NCBI RefSeq assembly: GCF_036370855.1
Contig: NC_088101.1
Location: 40,346,544 to 40,410,543 of the forward strand
Direction of reading: 5' to 3'
DNA: 64,000 nucleotides
Source of the DNA: Dromaius novaehollandiae
Taxonomy: Eukaryota > Chordata > Aves > Casuariiformes > Dromaiidae
Made by a program: the position numbers and the translations under genes. Positions 26,401 to 41,100 of this stretch are shown in pieces. Below the pieces are notes generated by a model, which searched no databases, was not told the DNA's origin, and saw only the letters and a program-made list of their open reading frames with translations. The first letter of the stretch is position 1. The number at the start of each line of letters is the position of its first letter.

Positions 26401-29400
26401 AACTTCTTTCTGACTGATCTTCCAGTACTTCGTTAGGGGAGTTTTTTTGTGTTTGTTTTGTTTTTTTGTAGAGCTCATGGCTGAGTTATTTTTCCCCAAA
26501 GATAACCAACAAGGGCTATAAGGAAAAAAAGGAAGAAAAATAGCAGACCATTAAAACTTTATTTTTGACTGTATTTTGTTTTTTCCAATGTTTTCTTAGC
26601 TGTCTTCAGGCATAGAATTTACTAATAAAATGTTTGAAAAGTAAATCTTGTTAGGAGCTTTAACTCTTTCACAGAATACTGCTGAAAAATGTAGACACCA
26701 GTATCTATCATTTCCTTTGACAGTGTGTCCCTGCTGGGTGTGATTTTGATAGCCTTCCAGCAAGCCCAGTACATCCTAGCAGAATTCATGAAATCAAGAC
26801 AGAGGCCAAATCCCAGTTCTTCACCACAGCAGAACAACAACTCTGTTGACATAATCAGCTCTGATTCCTACAAGTAAAAATACTTTTTTCTTCTTCTTCT
26901 TCTGAAACGCACTCTGGTTAATGCAGAATAATACTTTCAATCTGTTTGTACTTTGATATTGTTACGGGCTTGTTTAGAGGAGATACTGTTCCAGGCAACC
27001 TTTTTCAGAGAGCTCTCAGTGTAGCAACATATTTTAGATAATGCTTGACATTTTCATCTCTACCAAAGAGAGACAGAAGAACTTGAGGTTTATTAATTTT
27101 GTATATCGTTAGTAGTACTTAAGGTAAAAGATGTGTAATGGAAGTGATGGATATACCATGTGCAGCAGCCATGGAGAGCTGAGAATAGGAAATATGTTAA
27201 TGGTCTTCAAATCTGTCCCTCTTGGGTGGTCAGTTAGGCACTTATTCACTCAAGCATGTTAGTGTTTGAAGTCCAGTCACACACACAGTCTTGCTCAACT
27301 CCCAGTGAAATCAGAATGTGCTTACTTGTGTGATGAGGTGAAGTCTTAGTGCAGTTTTGTGGCTTGTGAAATGCCTCCTTTCCTTTTACTAAAAAAAAAA
27401 AAAAAGCATAAAACAATTGATGATAGTTTCACAAATATCCCAAATCTCAAATAACTTATTTTCTCCCCAGGGGAAGCTGCAAGACATTCATGGATTCCTA
27501 TAGCTCCTCTGATAAAGGTAAAGGAAAGGGCTTCCTCTCTGTAGGCGCTTCTTCCAGCCGAAGTCAGAATGCAGCAAAGAGGAGTCCTGCAACTTACAGC
27601 CACTCTCAGAAAAAACACAAATGTTCAGTTTACTATAGTAAGCAGAAACCAAACACAGCAGCTGGCAATGCCATTGCAACTACTGATGAAAAACAAAATC
27701 AGATTGCAGAGAACCAAATCTCAGCACCAAAAGAGGACATTTGCACTGATGTTGTCAGTGAGAACTGGGTAACTCTAAAATATGCAGATGGCATAAACGT
27801 TAACAAGAATTTAACTCTACCAGAAAACTTTCTGGGTAAAGAAGAAAGTGCACTGAAAAATACAGTTCTCATTAAAAATACTTCTTCAGAGTGTGATCTG
27901 AAGGAAGATCTTCAAACATGTATGTTTCCTAAGGAAACTAACCTTAAAACTTCAGAAAATCTAGCTGAGCTCAAAGAACAGGAGTTCTGTCCTGTGAAGA
28001 TGCCTAAGAAGCTACCTGAAAGTCACTTGTCAAGAAATTCACCTCAGCAACAGCCAGAACTGCAAGAAATTTCCAGGAAAAATAGTGGTAACTTTTTTTC
28101 AATTTCTAGCCATGGAAATTATTGGGTAAAATCTGAGTTCACTGTGGTCAGGATTTTCTTTTGTGCGTGAGAAGGAGATGTGGTATTACTTATGTTTTCA
28201 CTACGATATGTTTATTTAGATTCCCAAGGAAACAGCATGCATTAGAAGTAGTTTCATAAATCACAGCTAGTGCTGGAGTGCAGCTATAGAGTGCAGTGAT
28301 GAATGTTAAGACTTTTCCTTCTCTCACAGATTCCAAGTTTATCCTGGAGCATTTTAAAGATTAATATTGTTGTTGTCATAGATCTACTTAAAAATACAAA
28401 TTGCCTTTGTCAACTATTCAGAAACATCCCTGTTTGCTATTCTCAGGCCCACTGAAAATCTCTTGCCTGATTTTTAGAGTTACTGAGCAACATCCTCAGT
28501 ATGGCATATTTTAGAACTCCTGTAATAACACCTAAATGAGCAAAAGCTGACATCAGAATATTTTTGAAATCTTTATATTTTGTAGGAATTCATTGGTTGC
28601 CATTTCTCTCAATAATGGGATAGCTGTGTTTTTTATCTTGCTTTTTTTAATTGTAGAACTAAGCTGCCTGAGAAATCCTACCACACTTAGCTTCACAATT
28701 CAAAATTTTAAGAAAAGCACAAGCTCTCAGGGGAAATTGAAAGTGATTTAGGAGAATGTTCCCTCCGGACGTTTGGTTTTGGTTACGGACTCAGCAAAGT
28801 AGCTGAATGCTGAAGCTTGGTGTTTGCTGAAGCTGTGGTGGCTCTAGGCTGTCTGTTGCAGAGTTTTAGTGACTGAGCCATAGTAGAGGGACATCAGCCC
28901 TGTTGTAGTGTGTAGTTGTTACCCTGCACCGGTTGCTTGCTTTTGTGTCATTGCTAGATGTAGCAGGTACAACTGTGTTGTCTCAGGAGTGGAGACAGGA
29001 TCATTTCACTCATATTTTTAAAGTACTTTGAAATTCTTCAGATGCTCCTAAAGCTGCAGAATTTTGCTCTTTCTTTGCTTTGAATTTTGAAAGCACCTGC
29101 AAAAAAAAAAAAATCAGTGATTATGTCTTAACAGTAGAGAGGTATATGAGAAAGAAACTTTTGAGTGTATGCCCTGCAGACAACGTGTTTATACATAAAC
29201 CAGTTGGGAGATACTAGAATTATTTTCATTAACAAAAGTTCTACCTTGAAATAGCATTTCAAGAGTATTGACAATTATTTCATATTCAGTAGCAAACCTC
29301 TAAAGGTAATCTTCTGAACTGTCTATTAGCAGTTATGTTTTGTTGCACTGTCAGGGTTTTGATAATTTCTTTCTGTTTCAAGAAGTTCAGCAGGATAAAT

Positions 29401-32400
29401 TAAGTCTTAAAAAATACTGTTATGCAGCGTTTGTAGCTTCATTTTAGTTATAGACCTATTTTTGTGCAAATGGAGTGTCGTTAGGACACAAGGTACTTGT
29501 GTTTATACACTGGAGAGCAATGAAATTTTTTTTTTCTGTCTTTAGAGCTTTAGCAGCCTTCATCTTGTGCAGCGTTTCACTCATGTTGCTTCATTTCACA
29601 GTCATAAGGACTGCCTGTTTCAGAGGGAAAATGTGGCTTACTCAGAGCTAAGATGTGGCTAGTTGGTTGGTTGGTAGGAAAAAGTAAAAATGATTGGGTG
29701 TGCCTTTCCGCTTTGTGAAAACTAGTTCACTCTGATAGTTTTTGTATCCTGTATGCATTTTTCCTGCAGAGCGACCGAGAGTGTCAGGAGCAGATCACTG
29801 TAGATATTTTGCAGATATCTGAGATACCTGGAACTGATCAGAGCCAGAGTTAATTCTGTGCTGTGCAGCAGCGGGAAAGGCCCAGGCAGAGAGGAGAGGC
29901 TTGACTGGGTGACTTTGCTTTTGTTACACAGACTCTTCTTCCTCACAAGCCTCTCAAGAAAAGCAGCTTTTAATGCTGAGTCTATCCAAAAGAAAGGACA
30001 ATTTCCCTTTGTCTTTGCAGTGAAGCCAGAGGACATTTCAGAGACTTAGAGCTCCAAGTGAAGATTGGCCTTATTTTGATCTATGCATTTTTTGAAAAAT
30101 CTTCTCCCCATGCTTAGAGGGGTTTTTGTTTCCTTTTAAGCCCAATATTCTCTGGCTTCAAATTCCACCCTACAGACTCCACGGCTGGGACCTTAACAAA
30201 AAAAAAGGATAGGCCAAGGTGAAAGTAGAAGGTTTTGGGGATATGATTAGGAGCCCATTCTCTTTCCAAGCCAAACAGGTTTTATTATTTAATTGTAGGG
30301 AATAGCCAGCAAGTGCCTCTCAGGAATGAAACAGAAAACTGTGAGACTTTAAAAAAGCAGATCAACCTAAAGCCTTCCACTGAGAAAAAGATTAATAAAG
30401 GACCTAAGGAAGAGACTCCATGCTGCGCAAAAGAGGAGATTGCTTCCTCCGAGGTTTGTATTAAGCAGTCTTTCTGCTTTCCAAATTTAAAATCATCTCC
30501 TTTTTATTTTCTTTCTGTATATACATATAGGTGTATATGTGTGTTTATAGACAGTTATATACAGTCACAAAGACACTTCAAACACTTTACTGTAAATCAG
30601 ATGAATGAGGAAGTAACTGGATGTGCAGTCCCACATCCCATGTATTCCAGTGCTGGCTTATAAAATGGTGAACAGTTCTGGTAAAATTTAAAACAGCCCT
30701 TATTTTGTGATATTGGCTATATCATAATCAGAGATTTTCTTGCTCATCCTCAGAGCGGGCACAAACATACTGGAGTCTAATGCCAGTTCTCAGCCACAGT
30801 AGTGATGGGGAGACAAATCCCAGAGGGAGGGAGGTGTCCTAGAAGGAAATACCTGCCTCCATTTGCAGACCTGATCTCCAAATACAGGGCTTTGCATCAG
30901 AAAACTGCATTTCAGCATTAGGGGACACTAGTTAAATCTTATTTTTTTATTTATTTAATTAAGGGGCTGAAGCCTCTTAACAGACTGTAAAGCTGCTGAA
31001 AAGGATCATTCTGCATCACTGATTTCTGAGCACTTGATAAACACAATACATTGTACCTTATTGCAGATAGTATAAAACACTCGAAAGGCTTCTTCAGGTA
31101 ACTAATAAACCAAAGAATTAAGTTTTTATTCTGACTGCTAGATACTAATCCTGTGACAAAGAACTGCTTAGTGTGCTTCAGGAGTACGTAACAGAAAGGA
31201 GAGTTTCTAATCTTGTTTTCAGAACTGTTGTTACAGACTTCTTTTCGTGTGTGGCTTGTTGGGTCTCAGTTTTTGTTTCTCGCATTTCTTAAAATTATTA
31301 TTCTTTGTTGGTTAATTTACCCCATTATTTCCTCAGTTGTAATTCAGATGAATGGGAAGTGGGGGGGGGACACCCCAAGCTGCTGAGGAAAGGGAGGATT
31401 TATTGCTGCTGAACTTGCACACAAACTGATCATAAATCTGGCAGATGTGTTTTGTTTTTTGCACATTGGGAATTTTATTGACTGCTTCCCTCTTTCTCCC
31501 CCTATTTTTTACTTCTCTGGAAGTCAGGGCTAGGTGCTGTAGGGGGAGAATACTAACACTGGGAATTCAAAAATTTCTCTCTCATCATCTGTTAGTATTT
31601 TGAAGGACAAAGTCTTGGAAACACTGGTGAAGCTGATGGTCCTGGAAAGGGGACACGCTGCAGAAAGGCACTGTGGAAAGCAGTAACTATGCAATTGGGT
31701 CATTTTGTCCAGATAAACTTAGAAAAATCCAGTGGAGTTCATTTACTGAGCTGACTTCCTTTTTTTAAAGTACCTATTGTCTCAGCTCATATTTTTACCT
31801 TTAGCAAGAAGATGCTTATAGGAAGAAGAAACCTCAGGAGAAAAAAGAAGGAAATGCATCAAATATAAATTGGAATAGAAATAGAACATCTAGAAAAAAT
31901 AAGAAAAAGAATGTTAATATTTCTACAAGGTATGTATTGCCTCACCAAGTTATGGAGAAAACCAGAGATGCTTTAATGTTTCCACAGGTTTTCTGAGTGT
32001 ACATTAGGCAGATCGCTTCACTTATTTAAATAAACACACTGTAATCCAGGCCTGAGACTTTCTTTTTAAGAATGTGCAGTACTAAGTATCACCAGAAAAA
32101 GAAATATATTTATCCTATTGTAAATCTGCATATATATAAATTCACCCCATTCTACATAGCAGTAGTCGCTCTCTGTTATAGTCTGGTGTTTGCGGTCTTT
32201 AAAATTTGGATGGTTAGCTTCCTTTCCCTTATGTCTTGTATGGATAAAATCCGGTCATGAATTGCCTTCAGTTAAAAAAAAAGAAAAAGAAAAAAAGAAT
32301 AACAAAACTGTTGAAATGATTCCACCTTTGGGTGAATCAGCTGCTTTATTGACTAGCTTAGGGAATGTCTTATTCTAGTAGTTTTGAAAGAGGAAGAGAA

Positions 32401-35155
32401 ATACACAGAAAAGAGGAAGGGACATGCATTTTTCCTATAATGATTAAAAAGTTATTTTCTTCAGAGAGGCTGATCAAATAATGTCATTGGGGCTTTACAG
32501 GTAAGCATGAAGATAGAGCAGCATTTAGGTTCATAAGAATGTTAAAAGAGCCTTGGGAAGATGCTCTTTTTTCCCACGTTCATTTAAATACATTTTTAAA
32601 GTGAGCTTTAAACTACTCGTACTTATTCTTCCACACTTTTATTATTTGGTTTTTGTATTGTTAAGAAATACCAAGTGTAAACTGGTGCTAGAATAGACAC
32701 ATTCATGGTGTGGGAAGTCAGCATACATGAAAGTCCTTGCAGCATGCAGACCTTTATAGGTGAGAGCCATGAAAAATGGAGAATGAAGTACTTAAACATG
32801 GTATCTTGTTCCTTGAACTGATTCAGTAGCTGCTGCTTTTTGAGCTAAGATGCAACTTCCTCCTGTAGAAACTTGACAGCTGGATTTTACTCATTTTCCC
32901 TTAATACTCTCTGATTACTGTATTTGATCCAGATATTTCAGTTTTGCTAGCAAAGACTTAAGGTCGTTTCAGATGATGGTTTTATTCTAGTTATAATTAC
33001 GCCAGCGAAATAGATGTAGGGTCCATTTTTCTGTATATCTGGATCTTTGTACAATACTATACTATGCTTATCACCATAACATCTGAATGCCTTCTGCAAG
33101 CACATTAGAGAACGGAATTAAACATATACGTGTTTTTTGCTTCCGCCCCTGAGAAGTAGTAGTTTGCGTAGTGGAACATTGAATTTTGGGAAAGCTTCAG
33201 TAGAGCCTTTTTAGGTTTTTCTAAGGTGGGGGATAAGACTGTTATTCCTGGCCCCACATCCTATTTTGATAGGCTCTTGAGCTGAAGTGTGTAATACTTG
33301 AAAAAATGCAGCTGCAATGTAAAATACTAACGTGATCCTTTGGGTGCGGTTGTATTAGGGTTCCTGAGCAGAGCGAGCTGAAGCATCTGTGCGGTGAATT
33401 TGAAAGGCCGGAACTGAGAGCGAACATTGGAATAAGAGCGTGGTGTCCCCAGGGTACCGGGGAGAATTGTAAAGCAGACCAAAAAACTGGGAGCTTGTCT
33501 ATACAGGGAGAAACAGGTCAGTCATCTTAATTTTCTTAAACTGGGGGAGAAATGTAAAATGTTTTTGCGGCAGTAGAGCTGAGTTCCTTTCCTGAGTGAT
33601 TTCTGCTCCTCTCCCCTGAAAGCCTGACACAAGACGTTGGTTGAGGATACCTGGGCGAGGGACTGATGTTTGCTTGTGTGTTCAAATTACAGCTAATATT
33701 AGCTGAAGCAGCTGAATTGCTACGGCCACTTTTCAGGTCATTTTCAAACGCACCACTGGCTTGGGTACCCGCTTTTCTGTCAGGGTTTTAACTGGCTGTT
33801 TCCCCTGGCTTTTGGGAAGAGGAGGAGTGAAGAAGGTATCAATATTTAGAGGATTGTCCTCTGCCTTCCTAATGGGATGATAAGGAAGGAGAAATCTAGT
33901 ATGTGTGGATTCACTGTTTACAAAATTTGCCATTGTATTTAGAAGTTCCTCCAGCCAGGACATGCTTCCTGTTTAAAATAACATCTGTATATTTCAAAGA
34001 GCAGCATGTGCTTCCTACTTCTTACTGTTACCTGTAACTGCATTGTACCCTAACTTGTATTCATTGTACTGGGGATGTCATTTAGGTCAGGAGCCCCTCG
34101 TGGTAGGGGCTGTCATGTATATCTTGATGAGACTATCAATAAATATTGTTTTCCCTCCTATTATCAGGAGGTTTAGAAAATGCCTGTAAATTCATGTTTC
34201 AGATGACTTTCCATTGAACTGGCGGTTGAAAGACTTTCTTAATTATTTTGGGTTTCTTTTTCCAACTTCTGTAGAAAGCTTTTATCAACGATCCAAAAAG
34301 AAGTGTTTGGAGAAGTTTTGTTCTGATTCAAGCTCAGACTGTGGAAGTTCATCGGGAAGTGTTCGTGCCAGTCGCGGGAGCTGGGGAAGCTGGAGTAGTA
34401 CCAGCAGTTCTGACGGAGATAAAAAGCCCATGATTACTGCCAGACATTTTCTTCCATCCAGTAAGTTCTGCAAATATCACCATTGCGCCGCAGCGGGCAG
34501 AGTTTCGGCCTGCCTTTTGGATGGTAAAGGGGTATGGGATTTTTAGTGGCAAGCAACGTGTAACTCGCCTTGTAAGGGGGAGAACACCTCAGAAGTGAGA
34601 GGAGAGATTAAAAGAACTGTAAGTACTTGAAGCAAAGTACTGGAAGTTTTGTGGCGGTGAAAAAGAGCTGTCAGGCCACAGGGAAGCTGGCAGACTGCGC
34701 TGAGGAGGCTGCACCCAATTAGTTTTTATGGAAAGATGGAGGAACTAAGAGTTACTAGTCAAAGCAATTTCTGCCTTTGAATTAATGCTACATCACATGA
34801 TCCTCATAAAAATAAAATCTTTTTGTTATAGTTATTTAAGGAAGTGCACAAATGAGGAATGTGAGGGCAGTTCAGAAAATACGGGAGAATGCTTAGATGG
34901 GATAGTTGTAGTTGAGGTATAAGTAGTCAGGATCCCCAAGCCGCTTGATTAGTATGAAAAGTGACAACCGTAGTTCATTATTGTATCTTTCTGAGTGCCT
35001 GAATATCATCAAAATAGTTGAAAGCCTAAGACCCTATCACCGTCAGATTCTGCACAGATTGATGTAGCACTAGAAGTAAATTTAGAGGAAACGCTGGAGT
35101 GAAACAAGAAAAAGCATCTTTGAGTACCTGAAAGAAGCTGTTTTGAATAATTTAA

Positions 35156-35199
<44 letters not shown>

Positions 35200-38100
35200 A
35201 TGCATGTATGTATACACACACACACACGTGTAGATATATATATGGGTGTATGGGTATATGTATTTATACACATAAAACATACAAAACCCTACAATTTTAT
35301 ATTTCCAAGAGATACTGTGATGTGTCTGAACCTGTAATCTAATGGGTTATGAATTGTGTGCAGATGAATCTTCTGTTTGTTCAAATTGTAATGCTTCTAA
35401 AGAGAGGGGAAAAAATAATTTCAAATTCATAATGAATTTGATAGTAAAAAGGAATATCCATTAACATTAAGACTGTAATAATACTTATAAAATACACTTA
35501 AGACGATGTGGAAATAGATTTTTGTAAATCTGAGCCTATGTGTTCTTTTAGTTAGAATAGTGATTCTAAAACCTGGTGTAATTTTATAAGCTCTGCCTTC
35601 CCCTTCAACGAGTCATAAACAAAAGACTGTATAGAGAAGGAGCTATACAGGAAAACTGTGTAATTGTAGTTAGTAAGCAAACCTATTAACATGCATCATG
35701 CATGTTAGAGTTAATGAAGTTATCGATACTCCTTTCTGAGAGAGAACTTGATTTATACTGATTATGAGTCTATTTGTGTGTATATGTATTCTGTGCATAC
35801 TTCTTTTTTTTAGGATCTTTGATTTTCACAGTCATTCTTTTCTTTAGGAGAGAATATTTCACAAAATGATTTTCCATCTGAAACTCCTATCACTTTAAAT
35901 CTCTCTCATAACATCTGCAATACCAGGTAAAAAATTTGAATCTATACCTGTTAGACATTAAAGAAACTCCACCAACTTGAAATCTTGTCTCATTTTGATA
36001 AATTATACCTACCCAATGTCGTGGTTTGTGGGGGTTTTTTTGGTCATCTAATCTTATTTTCCTAATTTGAAAAAGAAGAACCTTTCTCAGTATGTGAAAA
36101 GATCTATACAAGTGAAACTGAAAACAGATTATGCTTGGGAAATATGGTAAATGCTTCCAAATGTAAAATAAAATTGTAAAAAAAGGAAATGATTTCTTTT
36201 TCTTTGATTTCTTCCTAATCTAGTGACTTATAACATTTCCTTATCACTTAGATATACTAAAGCAATAATTATTTAAAAAAAATGTGGAAGTGAGACTTTC
36301 AAGTTGATGTTATTCTTTTAATGAGAATAATGTTCTCTTAGGATATACAGCATGAAAATTGATTTCCCCCTCCTCATGTTCTCTTCTGCCTCTTTCTGTA
36401 ATAGAATTAGCATCTAAAATTTTTGTTCCTGTGAATCCTCATTTCACCTCTCATTCATGACTGTCTAAGTTTTCACTAGTGGAAATAATTTAGTCTTCTT
36501 CCTCTGGGATTCTGGTACTTGAAAATGTTCCCTTTCCACTCTTACTGACTCGTTTCTTTGGTGGGATTAGATGAGCATGGAACCGATGTCCATGCCTGTG
36601 TTTCTTTGTGCACATTGCTTGTCTGAAAGTTATGGGAAGCACTGAAGCACATGAGAAACCATAGCCATCTTTATGCAATAGAGCTTCCTTTCTAGTTTTA
36701 GAGAAGAGCTGTTGAATCAATTTGCAATAGGTCGATACTTGGATAGTAAGAGCGGGTTAACTAGGATTTACTCATTTTCCATGTGTAACAAGCAGCTGGT
36801 TTTTAACTAGAAAAAAAAATGTTACAAAATTGCACAGTGATAATTCAAAATATGGAAAATCAGGAAAGCAACTACAAAAACAATAGCAACTGTGATATTC
36901 ATCAGAATATTTTTTACATCTCTGTATATTTCTCTTGAAATAATTTGGATTTCAAAATATTAGAGCGCCTAAATTTAAGGAAATAAATTTTCTTTTCATT
37001 TAGCAGAGACATGAACACCATCCCCCAATATCCAGAAACCTTATGTCCCAATTTCACTGACATGGCTGCAGATCCTGACAAAAATAAAGGTCAGTTACTT
37101 ATTAATAACTTATGCTGGTTTGTCAATAACTTACGCTATTTGTCAAGCAGTTTCTATGATGTTGTTAATAATGCTTACATATGCAAACTTCAGAGATGCA
37201 TGTTATTAGAATTCAACTTACTTCTAAACAAGGTAAGACCAGAGGTAGCAAACAAAGTCTTATAACCTTGACATTTTTTTTCTGCATCTTCTCTGTGCGG
37301 ATACAGTACTTAGCTTTCAGGTCATGCATAAGGTATTCCTTGTGTGGGTTTTTTTTTGTTTGTTTTAATCTTGCTTTGCGCAGGTTTTGTCTGAAGTAAT
37401 GTGGTTTGGGTGATGAAGAGCACTGATTCCTGTGTTAAAATGAAGCTCAGCATCAATGCAGATATGACAATTTTTCTCTCTCTAGATTTCCATAGCTAGG
37501 ACTTGCTCTCCTTGAAAAGAATAATGAATGAGAGTGAGTTTGGGCTTTTAAATCTCTGAGAGTTTTCATTGTTTATATTTCAAAGGGAAATAATAATATT
37601 AGCTTGTTCAGTGAGGTCCATAAAAGCAAAAGGCTACATGGTGAGATAAAGTTTGAAAACTGGTTAAAACACATATATGGCTCTTTGAGCAGCAGAACTC
37701 TCTGACCTGCCTGTGGCTGTACCTCTTGCTGTAGGACTAACATGTGTCTAGTGAGGTGCAAACGCTGATTAAAGCTTTTCCTATGGTAGCAACATTCATA
37801 ATATCTATGGTGTGAAATACTGAAATCGAGCCCGCTTTGCAACCATTCTGTTGTGAAGACCAATCATTTGGATGTTCTTTTACCCAGCTGCCTGTTTTCA
37901 CAGAGCTGATAGGAACTGAGTATCTTTGGGCAGTCAGGGAATTAAGACTGTAGAGAACACCACAATAAATATCTGCCTTACAGGCTAAATACAACCATAA
38001 CGAGTTCATGTATTGTTTGCACATGAATAGCTCCAGCAACACTGCTCATCTATTAAAAACCTGACCCTGTTCCTGCATTCATGCATCCTGCAGAGCTGGT

Positions 38101-41100
38101 TACTGACCCAAGGGCGGGGGTAAGGGGAAGCTGGAGGGGCTTGCGCCCATCTGGTCTGTCCTGCCATGAGGACTAGCACTGCGTTGGTACTTGTGACTGA
38201 TGGCTTAAGAATTCTCTGTAGGAATTTTTTGCCCTGTTGTTTTTTTCCCTGAATTTCAGAATCAGTTTCAAGTCTTTTTAAGTTTCTTTTTTAATAAATA
38301 GAATTTTCGAGATTTGTTTAAAAGTTGATATTTATTGAACATAGGTTGGTCAGAGTCTCTCTGGATTTTTTTTTTATCTAGCATACAGTCTTTATTGTGG
38401 ATCTGAGAATGAAATGTCATTGCGATATTAAGAGTTTATAAATGCCTCCTTCCTGTTCTTCTGCATTTCATTCCCCTTTACCGTTCTAGGTCTTTACCCA
38501 GCAGGAGATTTGTGGCCTGCTCAACCAGTCTGCCTGACAAACAGTTTAAACTACAACCTTGAGAATAACATACCATGCATGATCCAAGAAACGCCCTCTG
38601 TCCACAACAGGCAAGTTATGTTTTATGCAGATAGTGTGGATAACGCTTTATTTGGATTTCTGTGATGCAGACAACTATACTGAGCTTATCTTGCAATATT
38701 CCTAAGGCAGATGATAGGTAAAACAAAATCCTTGCAGTAGCTTCAAGCTTAGTTCTAGTAAGAATTTTGCTATATAGTTGTTTATGTTCTTGTATTATTA
38801 ATCATTAATAATTTTGCTAATACAAATTCACTGATGTCCTTACTTATAGCTATTGCAGAATTTCTTTCAAATGTAAATACTTTTTGGAAAGCTTTTAATT
38901 TCTTCCATTTGTTTTATACGGCAGAAGGCCTAGCTTTTTTAGGTTTTTTTCTGCTATTGCTAAACACATGGCTTCTGTATATCATGGGGTATGTTCTGCA
39001 GTATGTACTCACGTTAAATGATGTAAGCAGATGCTATTATATAATGACAAATGGCTCAATCTGAAGATGGTACAAAAATAAAAGTTATTCTAAATATTTC
39101 ATGTGCTGTCTGGATTTGAGTTGATCTTCCTGCAATAATGAACTTGAGTAACTTTTGCGCTTTAGACTCTCCACGCTGTAAATTTTACTAATGAAAGGTG
39201 CACCACAAACTAGGGAGAGAAGAAACACTCAGCCACCACAGAGCAGTGAAGTGCTGTCAGTTCTTCCAGACACATCTTGTCATCCAAAATGATAGAGGGA
39301 AAACATTGAAATCCCCAACTGATGATCTTCTCATCCTAAGCAGCTTGCTAATCTCATTCTAAACCATTCGTGTCAACGAACTGCAGCCCTAATGATTTAG
39401 AATAATGGCCAGTGGTCTGGTTAAGTCAGATCAAATAAATGTTGATTTGTGGCAGATTCTGTATTGCGCTACTTTGCTTTCACAGGCCCATCTCATAACT
39501 AGACTATTTGGACTTTATAAACAAAAATACATGTAGTTATTTGTTCATATGTAGTAGTGATAACTTATGATAACTCCTTGTCTGAGTAATAAAACCAAGT
39601 TAGTAGTGTGCAGTTTAGAAAGCATATTGTTTAACAGGACTGACACTTGTCATGGTGAAAGTAGAAATGCCTATTTTAATTGTTATTCATAGAAATGCTT
39701 GAGAATGCACTAAACTTCCTTTTGTTTCAAATCACATTATTTCACTTCATGTCTACTCTTTATGTGGATAAGAAATACAATTATTTTCTTTTTTACAGAG
39801 AAAGATGTTGAACTGTTAGGACTGTGATAACTGTAGTTACAAATCATTCATTCTCTGAAAGGTAAAAGCTCAGTGAGAGAATCATTAAGACTATGTAATG
39901 GTGCAGAACAGATAGTGGCAGAATTTGCATTGCAAGCGGAATGTGAAAAGCCTGATCATTAGTTACAGGTGTTTTCTATCCAATAGCTTTACAGAAAATA
40001 AGTATTTCTAAATAATTTCCAGAAGTTCTGTGAATTGTTTCTGAAAGCAGATTTTCTTTACATTGAGACAGCTTCATTGATTGGAATGCAGCTTGTGACA
40101 GCCAGTTTTCCAACATGTATTGTCCATTAGAGATGAATGAATATGGTCCTTTCCCAGAAGGTAAGATGAGATAAAGCTTCTGCATTATCACTGAGCATGT
40201 TGTTTTCTCTCACCTTTAGTAAAACAAAGGCTGAGATTGAACTTTACAGTTTCCAGCTGACTGGGTGCTCTGTAGTAATAAACAGTGTCTGCATGGTGGC
40301 AGATGAGAAAACCGTCCTTTTACAGAATTATTAAGCCTAAAGAGCCGGTATACAGGACTCTGTGTGAGAGGGAATGGGGAGAAGTGCTCGTGACCACAGT
40401 ACTACACAATTTGTTTTGCACAGTTTTCTTTGTTTCCCCTCTGGCTGGCTTCTGCCTTCCAGTGTGTGAAACAGAAGGCCTCCTGTGACCAATTACCTTT
40501 CCAGGCTGGAGTTTCTTGGCCTGGGAAGCACACTGGCAGGAACCTAGAATTCTTTAGCATTACCTAAGCAATAATTAAAGGTTGAGCTACAGTATCACGG
40601 ACAGCACGGTGATCCCTTGGGGGCTTAGAGCTGAGGCATGTTGGCAGTGAAGCCTGGGTAGGCTTTGCCCTGCATGTTCTGTGGCAAATAAAGACTTCAT
40701 TCTCCAGTTAAGATATTGCCTACTCTTTATCCAGCGCTCCTGATAGCAATTCATTAGTGGGTCCCTAATACAAAATGGTAGTCTTGTTAACAGAAACTGT
40801 TATCCTTAGCTGTTGTGTCACCCTAAGGCTGCCTTAAGTTGCTGAAAACTTAGGTCAGGTCCAGTGTGTCTCACTCTGATAAGATTGAACATTCCTGCAT
40901 AGAAAGATTAATAATGTTTATATTGCAAAAGCCTTATTTTGTCTTCCTGTTTTTATCAACTGTAGAAAACATGAATTACCCCAGTGGCTTCCCAGGTACC
41001 GCAGCAGTGCAGAATACGGCCTTCATTGATCAGAACTGTCCGTCTACCTGGAACGCGCCTCCCAACATGCCGCCGACCTGGGAGCCCGCCAGCTATGTCA

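Noticed and set aside
35143..35342. Cys/Val-rich small open frames over the TG repeat
   Set aside because: They are translations of the dinucleotide repeat itself in each frame.
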